Shown here: positions 1 through 6,707 of the stretch, one piece after another
Layout of the letters: each line of letters starts with the position of its first letter
Position numbering within the stretch: position 1 is the first letter of the stretch
Notes under the pieces: model-generated
Told to the model about the DNA's origin: nothing
Database searches by the model: none
Seen by the model: only the letters and a program-made list of their open reading frames with translations
NCBI GenBank assembly: GCA_900321365.1
Contig: ONVT01000072.1
Location: 1-8,189 of the forward strand
Length of the DNA: 8,189 bases
DNA from: an uncultured Eubacteriales bacterium
Lineage (GTDB): Bacteria; Bacillota_A; Clostridia; Lachnospirales; Lachnospiraceae
Direction of reading: 5' to 3'
Position numbers and translations under genes: made by a program

Positions 1-60
1 ACACCTGCACCGTCTGAGACACCTGCAGAAACACCTGCACCGTCTGAGACGCCTGCAGAA
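1..60 (+). repeat. Tandem 30-bp coding repeat (2 visible copies)
   Basis: Positions 1-30 and 31-60 are identical except at one base (ACA versus ACG, a silent Thr change). Each copy encodes TPAPSETPAE. The array touches the window edge, so more copies may lie to the left. The near-identity at DNA level suggests recent copy-number change by slippage or unequal recombination. Confidence 0.9.
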
Positions 61-963
61 GTAACCGGCCTTGAAGAGATTCCTGCTGAAGTCACAACTC
101 CGGGTGAAGGTGACACAGGGGAAGGAGACACAGGTGAAGGCGGTACGACCGATGAGGGCCAGCCCGGTGAGCCGGCTGCGGAACAGACTGTTCTTGCGGA
201 TCTGACTGCAGCAGATGAACATACTTCATTTGAACTGGATTACCTGGCGGCTCCGTCAAGCGGCTCCGGTACGGCATCGGGCAGCATGCCGTTTGTCCTT
301 CGACTTGCCTGGGCAGATCTGGTTCCTGCCTCCGGATCTCTGACGATCACCGGCTCTGACGGTTCAGTCGCAGAATATGCAGACCTTTCCGCATACGGAT
401 CGGATACGGCCGGTTTCCGTATTGCGGGCGGAACCATGAATCCTGGTTCCTTCACGGAATGCACAGAGTTCTATATGGTGCCGAAGAACCGCGACACCCA
501 AGCGGCGTTCAGCGCACAGGCGGGACAGTCTTATCAGATTACACTGAATGCACAGTTTGTCCGCACGACTGACAATGCGGTTGTCAACCTTTCGCTGACA
601 GACTTCAGCCTGTCCGACAATCCGGAAGCGACGACTCCGGCAGCGGGATTCAGCCTGAACAGTTTGGATCTGTCACAGTTCAACTACGGTGGGGATTCCG
701 TGAGCGCGAATATTGTATTCCCTGCAGATGCCGGGTACTGCATCGTCAGTGGGGATGCAGTGATCTCGACCTATGACGGACAGTACACGGATGGTATTGA
801 AACCACTTCTGTCGGAGCAGCCGCAGAGGCTAATCCCCTGTCAGTCATGTCCCGAAACGGAGGAGATACAACCGTTGTTCTTGATTTCTTTGAGAGCAGG
901 GAGGCACAGGAGGCCGGAGCCGAACCGTTATACAGTGTGACAGCAGTCGTTCCGTTCTTCTGA
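1..963 (+). CDS. Secreted/surface protein, 3' part (5' end outside window), Pro/Thr-rich linker plus unrecognised C-terminal domain
   Basis: The frame is open from base 1 to the TGA at 961-963, giving 320 visible residues with no start. The first ATG (286) has no ribosome site and the frame upstream of it is clearly protein-like, so the gene begins left of the window. Residues 1-20 are two copies of TPAPSETPAE. Residues 21-65 are a Gly/Glu/Thr/Pro-rich acidic linker with a GEGDT repeat. Low-complexity linkers of this kind are typical of extracellular cell-wall proteins in Gram-positives. Residues ~75-320 form a Ser/Thr/Gly/Asn-rich, probably beta-rich region (stretches such as SLTITGSDGS and QSYQITLNAQF) that I do not recognise. 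The C-terminus (TAVVPFF) has no LPXTG motif, hydrophobic anchor or charged tail, so any anchoring must lie in the missing N-terminal part. Extracellular location is inferred from composition; function is unknown. Confidence 0.8.
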   Translation, partial: TPAPSETPAETPAPSETPAEVTGLEEIPAEVTTPGEGDTGEGDTGEGGTTDEGQPGEPAAEQTVLADLTAADEHTSFELDYLAAPSSGSGTASGSMPFVLRLAWADLVPASGSLTITGSDGSVAEYADLSAYGSDTAGFRIAGGTMNPGSFTECTEFYMVPKNRDTQAAFSAQAGQSYQITLNAQFVRTTDNAVVNLSLTDFSLSDNPEATTPAAGFSLNSLDLSQFNYGGDSVSANIVFPADAGYCIVSGDAVISTYDGQYTDGIETTSVGAAAEANPLSVMSRNGGDTTVVLDFFESREAQEAGAEPLYSVTAVVPFF

Positions 964-994
964 TTGTTTACAACCAGGTAAAAACAGCATACCA

Positions 995-1026
995 GAACAA
1001 AAGGAACCTTCGGGTTCCTTTTGTTC
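995..1026 (+). terminator. Rho-independent terminator of the surface-protein gene
   Basis: A perfect 14-bp stem (995-1008 with 1013-1026) encloses a TTCG loop closed by C-G, the very stable cUUCGg tetraloop. The 3' arm contains a T-rich stretch (CCTTTTGTTC). It starts 31 bp after the stop codon. The A-rich 5' arm gives a T-rich 3' arm on the other strand, so it may work in both directions, but the genes on both sides read rightward. Confidence 0.88.
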
Positions 1027-1061
1027 AGAGACAATCCGTTCAGATCAGGCAGCGTTTTCGA

Positions 1062-1138
1062 TCATGAGAATGCTGTCAGATGGAACACGGAACAGTCATG
1101 AGAATACTGTCCGGCGGAACACGAATCAGTCATGAGAA
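1062..1138 (+). repeat. 34-bp direct repeats upstream of the ABC operon (2 full copies plus start of a third)
   Basis: Unit 1 is 1062-1095 and unit 2 is 1096-1129, matching at 28 of 34 positions. A third copy begins at 1130 and keeps only its first 9 bases (TCATGAGAA, 1130-1138), running directly into the Shine-Dalgarno site. TCATGAGAA therefore recurs three times at exact 34-bp spacing. The period is not a multiple of three, so this is non-coding. It could be a regulatory site array or a slippage product. No clear sigma-A promoter was seen in this gap. Confidence 0.75.
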
Positions 1139-1142
1139 GGAG
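1138..1142 (+). promoter_or_regulatory. Shine-Dalgarno site that sets the ATPase start
   Basis: AGGAG lies 10 nt before the ATG at 1153. The earlier in-frame ATG at 1132 lies upstream of this site and has none of its own. The later ATG at 1168 also lacks one. The 1153 start is therefore preferred. Confidence 0.7.
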
Positions 1143-1152
1143 TATTGAGAAA

Positions 1153-1881
1153 ATGAGCCAGAATGCAATGCTTGAGATTAAGAACTATTCAAAGTCATAC
1201 GGCGGTGGAAAGAAGGCCGCAGACAACGTATCTCTCAGTGTCATGAGTGGAGACATTTATGGTTTCATAGGCCACAACGGCGCGGGCAAATCAACGACAA
1301 TCCGCGCCGTGGTCGGCGTTCTGGATTTTACCGAGGGAGAAATCTATATAGACGGTCATTCCGTGAAGGATGAGCCAATGGAGTGCAAGAAGATCACGGC
1401 ATATATCCCGGACAACCCGGATCTCTATGAGAATCTGACCGGGATCCAGTATCTGAATTTTATCGCGGATGTATTCGGTATCAGCACCGCTGAGCGGGAA
1501 GAAAGCATAAAGAGGTACGCGGATCTCTTTGAGATGTCGGATTCCCTGGGAGACCTGATCGGATCCTACTCTCATGGCATGAAGCAGAAGGTGGCGATCA
1601 TCTCGGCGCTGATCCACAAGCCGAAGCTTCTCGTACTTGATGAGCCTTTTGTCGGGCTTGATCCGAAGGCCACCTTCACGCTGAAGGAAATCATGCATGA
1701 GATGTGCAGGGAGGGGACGGCCATTTTCTTCTCAACGCATGTTCTGGATGTGGCTGAGAAGCTGTGCAACAAGGTTGCGATCATCAAGAAGGGAAGGATT
1801 ATTGCCGCCGGCACCATGGAAGAACTCACGGAAGGACATTCACTGGAAGAGGCATTTCTGGAGGTGGACAATGAAAAATAG
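1153..1881 (+). CDS. ABC transporter ATP-binding protein (ABC-2/EcsA-like exporter)
   Basis: Cytoplasmic ATPase subunit, 242 residues, a normal length for a single-domain ABC ATPase. Walker A is GHNGAGKST (40-48). The signature is YSHGMKQK (139-146), the degenerate form common in ABC-2-type exporters rather than LSGGQ. Walker B is LLVLDEP (159-165), the D-loop is GLDP (168-171) and the switch histidine is H196 in FFSTH. The Q-loop position reads IPDNPDLYENLTG, with Asp where the canonical Gln sits; Glu or Asp here is seen in EcsA/CcmA-like exporters. It overlaps the permease gene by 11 bp, so the two are co-translated and surely form one transporter. Exporter polarity follows from the ABC-2-type partner. 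The substrate cannot be told from sequence. Confidence 0.95.
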   Translation: MSQNAMLEIKNYSKSYGGGKKAADNVSLSVMSGDIYGFIGHNGAGKSTTIRAVVGVLDFTEGEIYIDGHSVKDEPMECKKITAYIPDNPDLYENLTGIQYLNFIADVFGISTAEREESIKRYADLFEMSDSLGDLIGSYSHGMKQKVAIISALIHKPKLLVLDEPFVGLDPKATFTLKEIMHEMCREGTAIFFSTHVLDVAEKLCNKVAIIKKGRIIAAGTMEELTEGHSLEEAFLEVDNEK

Positions 1882-3466
1882 CATGATTCTTCTGAAAACA
1901 CTGCTGCTGTCCACGAGCCAGAGAAACATCTACAAGCACTCCACGGACAAAAAGAAGAAGAGGAAGATCATCGCCGGCTACATAGGAATTGCCATTCTGT
2001 ATGCGATGATTATGGCATACTGTATTGCGGTCTGTATCGGATACGGCGAATACGGCCTGATCGAATCCGCACCGGTGATGTGCTCGCTTCTGATCAGTGT
2101 CCTTGCGTTTGTATTTACCATATTCAAGACAAACGGTTATCTGTTCCAGTTCCGGGAATACGATATGCTGATGTCTCTGCCTTTTGAAGTGCAGGCAGTG
2201 GCGGCATGCAAGTTTCTGTACATGTATATCAAAAGCCTGCCCTGGTATCTGAGCATCTCCATCGCCATGATGATCGGATACGGATACTATGCCCGTCCGT
2301 TCTTTGTCGTGTATCCGGTGTGGATCATCCTGACACTGCTTCTTCCGGTTATTCCGATGCTTGTCGCTGCCTTCCTGGGCTTCCTGATCGCGAAGATCAG
2401 CTCTGGATTTAGAAAGAGCAATATCATTCAGACCATCCTCACTTTTGTCTTTATGATATTCTGTTTTTCCCTCCGTTTCATCCTGTCTGACATCTTCAAG
2501 AACAACAAAGTCCAGGCGACGCTTGAAACGGCCTCCCAGGTGACAGGCAGTGCGGGGAGGATCTACCTTCCCGCCGGATGGTTCGCAGGTGCGGTCACAA
2601 AGACAGGCATCCTGGATATCCTTCTTCTGACCGGCGTGAGCGTATTGCTGTTTGTGATTGTATTTGCCATTGTCGGCAGATCTTACAGGAATATCAATTC
2701 CGCGCTCAGGTCTCACGCAGCGGCAAAGAAATACAGGATGACAGGCGCAAAGAAGAGAAGTGTAGTCTGCGCGATCGCCTATAAGGAGTTTAAGAGACTG
2801 ACCGGATCTACGATTTATATGACGAACGCAGCGATGGGCGAGATCCTGGCTGTCCTGCTTGGCATCATCACGCTTGCAGTCGGCTTTGACCGGATTGTTT
2901 CGATTGTAACAGGGGACGCTCCCTTTGATCATTCCATTCTGACTCCCGCGATTCCGCTGATCGTCTACCTGTTAGTAGGAATGATGTCCACGACGGCCTG
3001 CTCGCCTTCCCTGGAGGGAAAGAACTACTGGATCCTCCAGAGCCTGCCGGTTGAAAAGAAGACAGTGTATCAGGGGAAAATGCTCTTCAATCTGTGCCTC
3101 ACCATTCCGTTTATGGCTTTCTCGACACTGTGCCTGTGCATTTCAGCAAAGGTGCCTCCCGTGGGGACGGTATTGCATCTGGTGCTCGGATGTGCGCTGT
3201 GCGCATTTTCAACGGCCTGGGGATGTGTATGCGGCGTGAAGCATATGCGGCTTGACTGGGAGAATGAGGTTGAAGTCATCAAGCAGGGCGCCGCGGTTAC
3301 CATCTATCTGCTGCCGAATCTGCTGGTGGCCATGGGACTGTGCGTACTGGTCGTTTATCTCGGGACACGCATGGATCATAATCTGCTGGCGGTCCTCCTG
3401 ATCCTCGCAGCGTCCCTGTTCGCCTTCCTGAGCTACCTGAGAGTAATGTCCCTGGCGAAGCGCTGA
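1871..3466 (+). CDS. ABC-2-type exporter permease, ~12 TM segments
   Basis: Membrane subunit of 531 residues partnering the upstream ATPase. The ATG at 1871 has GGAGG 6 nt upstream, inside the ATPase gene, and the genes overlap by 11 bp; the open frame extends further left but only as a shadow of the ATPase. A cytoplasmic, Lys-rich N-terminus (27-34, DKKKKRK) precedes hydrophobic segments near 34-58, 67-86, 124-140, 146-174, 185-205, 247-269, 322-340, 357-378, 405-425, 434-455, 473-498 and 505-522. A charged cytoplasmic linker lies at ~270-310. A 20-residue motif occurs in both halves (97-116 and 386-405, sharing Y-x2-L-x-S-L-P-x-E-x3-V-x3-K-x-L), indicating two fused half-permeases. The protein resembles the large Bacillota ABC-2 permeases (putative ABC_tran_2/EcsB-like class). 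Substrate unknown. Confidence 0.9.
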   Translation: MKNSMILLKTLLLSTSQRNIYKHSTDKKKKRKIIAGYIGIAILYAMIMAYCIAVCIGYGEYGLIESAPVMCSLLISVLAFVFTIFKTNGYLFQFREYDMLMSLPFEVQAVAACKFLYMYIKSLPWYLSISIAMMIGYGYYARPFFVVYPVWIILTLLLPVIPMLVAAFLGFLIAKISSGFRKSNIIQTILTFVFMIFCFSLRFILSDIFKNNKVQATLETASQVTGSAGRIYLPAGWFAGAVTKTGILDILLLTGVSVLLFVIVFAIVGRSYRNINSALRSHAAAKKYRMTGAKKRSVVCAIAYKEFKRLTGSTIYMTNAAMGEILAVLLGIITLAVGFDRIVSIVTGDAPFDHSILTPAIPLIVYLLVGMMSTTACSPSLEGKNYWILQSLPVEKKTVYQGKMLFNLCLTIPFMAFSTLCLCISAKVPPVGTVLHLVLGCALCAFSTAWGCVCGVKHMRLDWENEVEVIKQGAAVTIYLLPNLLVAMGLCVLVVYLGTRMDHNLLAVLLILAASLFAFLSYLRVMSLAKR

Positions 3467-3498
3467 TTCAGGCAACATCAGACTTTGGCTGCGGATGA

Positions 3499-3579
3499 GG
3501 ATTAAGGTAACAGTTCAGAAGCCCGCCACCGGCATGGGAACCATCCCGCTGACGGGCCTCTGAACTGTTACGGATTAAG
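3499..3579. mobile_element. 65-bp palindromic MITE-like element with 8-bp target duplication (IS66-like ends)
   Basis: The element is 3507-3571. Its left end GTAACAGTTCAGAAGCCCG (3507-3525) is inverted at 3553-3571 with one mismatch. The symmetry continues inward to 31-bp arms (3507-3537 and 3541-3571, 27 of 31 matching) around a 3-nt centre GAA. It is flanked exactly by GGATTAAG at 3499-3506 and 3572-3579, a perfect 8-bp direct repeat. IS66-family ends typically begin GTAA and duplicate 8 bp, so this fits a non-autonomous IS66-type miniature element. It has no coding capacity. Lying 40 bp after the permease stop, the hairpin might also end that transcript, but no T-tract follows. Confidence 0.7.
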
Positions 3580-3600
3580 ATGTCCTGCATGTTATCTTAA
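3575..3600. repeat. Short inverted repeat downstream of the palindromic element
   Basis: TTAAGAT (3575-3581) is inverted as ATCTTAA (3594-3600) around 12 nt. It overlaps the right-hand target duplication of the adjacent element, so part of the symmetry predates or results from that insertion. No function is evident. Confidence 0.4.
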
Positions 3601-3675
3601 GGATTATTCGCTGTTTGAAACGCCGTGTCATGATACACTGGTGGCAGAACAACGGCAGATCCGACCCATATCTAA

Positions 3676-3698
3676 CCTTTCGATACAATGACGAAAGG
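3676..3698. repeat. Small hairpin in the gap upstream of the DUF3298 gene
   Basis: CCTTTCG (3676-3682) pairs with CGAAAGG (3692-3698) across 9 nt. A competing pairing, CAGATCC (3656-3662) with GGATCTG (3697-3703), shares its right side. Apart from these and the palindromic element, the 358-bp gap 3467-3824 shows no gene, no confident promoter and no T-tract terminator. Confidence 0.4.
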
Positions 3699-3824
3699 AT
3701 CTGGTGACAACAGCCGGTCTGCCCGTATGCCGGTTCTATAAAAAACGAATGAACCTGATGACAGATTTCGGAAAAACAGTTACGGCTCTGTAAGATCAAT
3801 GACAAAGAACAGGAGGACAGGAAG

Positions 3825-5351
3825 ATGAAGGGAACGAAGATGCTGGCGGCCATTGCAGCAGCGGCCGCATTCACAATTCTTGGAGGAATGAGCGTTCTGG
3901 CCGGATACTCCGACGGAATTGAGGTCCGGAGTATCAATCTGGATGGATATGATGAGGAGACGTCAATACGGTATGGATACGGGTATATCCAGACCATCGG
4001 ACTAGTGGATGGAAAAGACTCCCAGACATATCCGGAACTGGCCAGGGGTCTTGCCGCCTGGTCAGAGGATATGAAAAACACCAGGACAGAGGCATTTGAC
4101 TCGATGGTCGAGGGTTTCAAAGAGTATTATAATGAGGCGATGGGCTCACAGGAAGTGTCCATGGAGGTCGACATGCTCCCGAGAAGAGCGGATGATACAG
4201 TATTCAGTTTTCTTGAATACTATCAGGACTACGCGGGGGGCGCACACGGATATTACATGTATACCGGGCACAATTTTGACCCGGCCACGGGAGAGGAGCT
4301 CACCCTGGATCAGATCGTGAAGGATGAGGATGCGTTCCGCAGCGCCGTAAAACAGGCATTGGCTCAGAAGTATCCGGACAGTTCCATCGGAACCCTTGGC
4401 AATCCAATCGAGAGTTACGGAAGCGGTCAGGACCAGTACCCGTTTAACTGGGTGATGGGGGCGGATGCAGTTTCTGTGTACTTCAATCCATACGACATCG
4501 GATCCTATGCGGAAGGAGTCTTTGTTGTGGACCTTCGTTTTGCCGACTATCCTGACCTGTTCACGGACAGGTGCCAGACGGCGCAGGGCGGATACGGGAT
4601 GAGGTTCGAAACCTGGACGACAGAACGAATTGACCTGAACCAGGACGGAGATCACAGCGAACTTCTTGTCGGATTTGAGTCCAGCAGTCCTGATGTATCG
4701 GACTGGTATGACGTACTGACTGTCAAAGTGGATGACGTCACCTGCAAGGCCGGAAACCAGTCCTTCTATGCGGCAGAGCCTTTCCTGATGAAGACAGCGG
4801 ACGGAAAGTACTATCTGTATGTTGTCATGGAGGAAGAGAATGACTACAGAGAAACCGCGATATTTGGATTTATGGATAACAGTCCATATCTGGTGGGGGT
4901 CGTAAGAGGAGGATTTGGATTTGTTTTTGATGAGAAAACATGGCAGTCAATATCGATATTCCCGTCTGACCCGGAACACTTTATGATGTCAACCAGAGGG
5001 GATCTGCTCAGCACCTACACGATCAGCCGGTATTACAGGACAGGAGAGGACGGCATGCCTCAGCCTCTCGAGGAGTTCTATACCTGCTCCTCAAACACTC
5101 CGCTCCGCACCGTGATGCCTCTTCCTGTCCAGCCGCTGAATCCGGACACGCTGAAACCGGAAGGAGAGAAGACTACGGTCCCCGCCGGTGAAGAACTGAA
5201 GATCAGACGGACCGACGGCGAAACCGCGGTAGACCTGGAACGAGAGGATGGAAGCATGGTACGTGTAAATCTTGACGGTACCAGGTGGCCAAGAACCATC
5301 GACGGCGTTGAAGAGGGCAACTATTTCGAGCAGCTGTACTATGCAGGCTAA
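3825..5351 (+). CDS. Secreted DUF4163/DUF3298 (RsiV-like) protein with C-terminal extension
   Basis: 508 residues; ATG at 3825 with AGGAGG 8 nt upstream. An N-terminal signal peptide (basic start, hydrophobic 7-26, likely cleavage near VLA-G) exports it. Residues ~30-115 fit the DUF4163 (PdaC/RsiV N-terminal) type. Residues ~128-246 fit DUF3298: YAGGAHG (136-142), TGEELTLDQI (155-164) and VYFNPYDIGSYAEG (218-231) are that family's hallmarks. This pair forms the extracellular part of RsiV, the lysozyme-binding anti-sigma factor, and occurs in other cell-envelope proteins. There is no N-terminal anti-sigma or membrane anchor, so it is not itself an RsiV. Residues 270-282 (DLNQDGDHSELLV) resemble FG-GAP/VCBS calcium-loop repeats. 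Residues ~450-508 look like a small SH3-like tail ending YFEQLYYAG. A role in envelope or lysozyme interaction is only inferred from family. Two cysteines (250, 307) and C421 could form disulfides. Confidence 0.85.
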   Translation: MKGTKMLAAIAAAAAFTILGGMSVLAGYSDGIEVRSINLDGYDEETSIRYGYGYIQTIGLVDGKDSQTYPELARGLAAWSEDMKNTRTEAFDSMVEGFKEYYNEAMGSQEVSMEVDMLPRRADDTVFSFLEYYQDYAGGAHGYYMYTGHNFDPATGEELTLDQIVKDEDAFRSAVKQALAQKYPDSSIGTLGNPIESYGSGQDQYPFNWVMGADAVSVYFNPYDIGSYAEGVFVVDLRFADYPDLFTDRCQTAQGGYGMRFETWTTERIDLNQDGDHSELLVGFESSSPDVSDWYDVLTVKVDDVTCKAGNQSFYAAEPFLMKTADGKYYLYVVMEEENDYRETAIFGFMDNSPYLVGVVRGGFGFVFDEKTWQSISIFPSDPEHFMMSTRGDLLSTYTISRYYRTGEDGMPQPLEEFYTCSSNTPLRTVMPLPVQPLNPDTLKPEGEKTTVPAGEELKIRRTDGETAVDLEREDGSMVRVNLDGTRWPRTIDGVEEGNYFEQLYYAG

Positions 5352-5352
5352 T

Positions 5353-5388
5353 GGTGATTATTACGAGCAATTGTATTATGCACGGTTA
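5353..5388 (+). pseudogene. Remnant duplicate of the DUF3298 gene's 3' end
   Basis: Translated from 5353, the DNA just after the stop reads GDYYEQLYYAR, matching the real C-terminus GNYFEQLYYAG (5316-5348). The offset is 37 bp, so the copy is in another frame and is not translated as part of the gene. Differences are mostly silent (CAG/CAA, CTG/TTG, TAC/TAT) or conservative (N/D, F/Y), which suggests the copy evolved while coding. An extra C after GCA disrupts the equivalent of the stop codon. The likely origin is a tandem paralogue or repeat lost by deletion. Confidence 0.6.
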
Positions 5389-5424
5389 TGCAATTATGGA
5401 TTTGGCCGTGCGATCAGAATGGTA

Positions 5425-5462
5425 CACAGAAAAAACCGGCTTCATAGCCGGTTTTTTCTGTG
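5425..5462. terminator. Bidirectional rho-independent terminator between convergent genes
   Basis: A perfect 16-bp stem (5425-5440 with 5447-5462) has the loop TTCATA. The GC-rich upper stem (CCGGC/GCCGG) is followed by T6 on the plus strand, and on the minus strand the matching A6 also gives T6. It lies between the DUF3298 gene (+) and the recombinase gene (-, stop at 5472) and should end both transcripts. Confidence 0.93.
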
Positions 5463-5471
5463 GTTGATCAG

Positions 5472-6554
5472 TCAATCTTCGCGAAGCTTCACTGCGCCGG
5501 CGGCGCGTCTTCGGCGCATGTCATCCATAGCCGCGTAGTGCTTCTTCGTTGTATTGACGTCCTTGTGACCGAGGACATCCGCGACCAGGTAGATATCGCC
5601 GGTCTCCCGGTAAAGAGCCGTTCCGTAAGTGCTGCGTAGCTTGTGGGGAGTGATCTTCTTGCTTGTCGTAACCATCCTGGAATACTTCTTGACCATATTC
5701 TCGACAGCCTGGACTCCCATGCGGCGTTTCTGGGAAGAATAGAAGAGAGCGTGCTCATGGCCGGGAAGAGGCTGGATGCCTTTTCTCTGCTCAATCCAGT
5801 CTTTCAGCGCCTTTTCCACCTCATTCCCAAAGTAGACGACTGATTCCGAGCCACCTTTGCGTATAATGCGTATTCCATTGTTTCTGAAATCCACATCCTC
5901 GATATCCAGCCCGACACATTCACTGACACGGATTCCCGTACCAAGAAGCAGCGTGACGATCGCCAGATCGCGCAGCTTTGTCTTTTCATAATATGTTTTT
6001 TTCTGGCCGGTCAGCTCATCCGCGCCATGCTCGATATAATCCAGCAGAGCCGCCGTTTCCCCTTCATCCATGCGCACAATGGTGTGTTCATGCAGCTTCG
6101 GCATATCCACCAGCAGGGTGGGATTCGTGCGGATCATTTCGCGTTTGTAGTAGAACGCATAGAAACTTCTGAGCGCCGACATCTTGCGCTTCAGGCCGAA
6201 TTCGCCATTCGTGAACGAATTCTCCCTGGGCGTTCCCAGAAGCGATTCATCCACACGATAGACACTCAGATAGGATTTATACTCATCAATATCCGAAGCT
6301 GTCAGGTCATCCAGAATGGATACATCCCAGCTGCGTATATCACGTTCCTTCAGAACCGGGTTATTCTCCTGCAGATACCGAAAGAATGTTCGAATATCAT
6401 AAGCATAGGAAAGCCTGGTCCGAGACTCCTTGGAAGCCTCCTGGGCCAGAAAATACTGTTTGGCAAAAGGCGGAAAATCCTTCAGGATTTCCCGCAGCTG
6501 AAGAACATTCTGCGTATCCCGGTCACTGTGATAAGACGTATGTTTGTCAGCCAT
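5472..6554 (-). CDS. Tyrosine recombinase/integrase (Xer-like, single-recombinase type)
   Basis: Site-specific DNA recombinase of 360 residues. An N-terminal SAM-like DNA-binding domain (~25-145, including SYAYDIRTFFRYL at 49-61) precedes the catalytic domain (~165-345). All catalytic residues are visible: R209 in TGIRVSE, K233 in RKGG, H304 and R307 in PHKLR, H330 in LGH and the nucleophile Y340 in KHYA. The start ATG at 6554 has GAGG 11 nt upstream; an in-frame extension to 6710 has no ribosome site and runs through the upstream palindrome, so it is rejected. Length and N-terminal style resemble stand-alone Xer-like proteins of Clostridia and XerS of streptococci more than phage integrases. 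No excisionase, att duplication or phage gene is nearby. A role in chromosome dimer resolution is plausible but unproven. It has its own promoter and a long structured leader. Confidence 0.93.
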   Translation of the reverse strand: MADKHTSYHSDRDTQNVLQLREILKDFPPFAKQYFLAQEASKESRTRLSYAYDIRTFFRYLQENNPVLKERDIRSWDVSILDDLTASDIDEYKSYLSVYRVDESLLGTPRENSFTNGEFGLKRKMSALRSFYAFYYKREMIRTNPTLLVDMPKLHEHTIVRMDEGETAALLDYIEHGADELTGQKKTYYEKTKLRDLAIVTLLLGTGIRVSECVGLDIEDVDFRNNGIRIIRKGGSESVVYFGNEVEKALKDWIEQRKGIQPLPGHEHALFYSSQKRRMGVQAVENMVKKYSRMVTTSKKITPHKLRSTYGTALYRETGDIYLVADVLGHKDVNTTKKHYAAMDDMRRRRAAGAVKLRED

Positions 6555-6559
6555 GTAGA

Positions 6560-6587
6560 ATAATACCTCATAAAAAAAGACAGTCAA
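6560..6587 (-). promoter_or_regulatory. Possible start-proximal promoter of the recombinase gene
   Basis: On the minus strand TTGACT (6587-6582) is 16 bp before TATTAT (6565-6560), which sits 5 nt before the ATG. Transcription would begin at or next to the start codon, giving a near-leaderless mRNA, while the GAGG ribosome site lies inside the promoter spacer. The match may be chance in a T-rich stretch, and the 6806-6834 promoter is a better candidate. Confidence 0.3.
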
Positions 6588-6627
6588 AACCAGGCAAGGC
6601 GAGCGAGCAAAGCGATGCGAGCCCCCC

Positions 6628-6707
6628 GGCGAAGTTTTTTGAATAGATTGCCTGGAAAGTATCAGCTGGCGGAAAACTGCGGGGCAATCTATTAAAAAAA
6701 CTCCGCC
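6628..6707. repeat. Palindrome 1 upstream of the recombinase (25-bp arms, 30-nt spacer)
   Basis: Arms 6628-6652 and 6683-6707 match at 23 of 25 positions around a 30-nt spacer (6653-6682). The core AATAGATTGCC with an outer T6-7 run is shared with palindrome 2. Of the two mismatches, the one at 6632/6703 becomes a G-U pair only in minus-strand RNA, the sense of the recombinase leader. Its T-runs are on the 5' arms, so it is not a terminator. Confidence 0.8.

Noticed and set aside
286..963. A complete gene starting at the ATG at 286
   Set aside because: No ribosome site, and the same frame is open and protein-like to base 1, so the ATG is internal.
1132..1152. ATPase start at the ATG at 1132
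   Set aside because: It precedes the AGGAG site and lies in the repeat; ATG 1153 has the site at proper distance.
1826..2932. Long minus-strand open frame of 368 codons
   Set aside because: It is antisense to the ABC permease, with basic, low-hydrophobicity shadow composition and no ribosome site.
3704..3742. Promoter GTGACA ... TATAAA for the DUF3298 gene
   Set aside because: Spacing of about 27 bp is far outside the 16-18 bp range and no better -35 is present.
5272..5538. A separate small plus-strand gene covering the DUF3298 3' end
   Set aside because: It is a shadow frame with no ribosome site that reads through the terminator and into the recombinase gene on the other strand; its only meaningful part is the duplicated C-terminal remnant.
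5472..6554. Prophage or integrative element bounded by this integrase
   Set aside because: No phage, conjugation or excisionase genes and no att-like direct repeats; neighbours are housekeeping genes.
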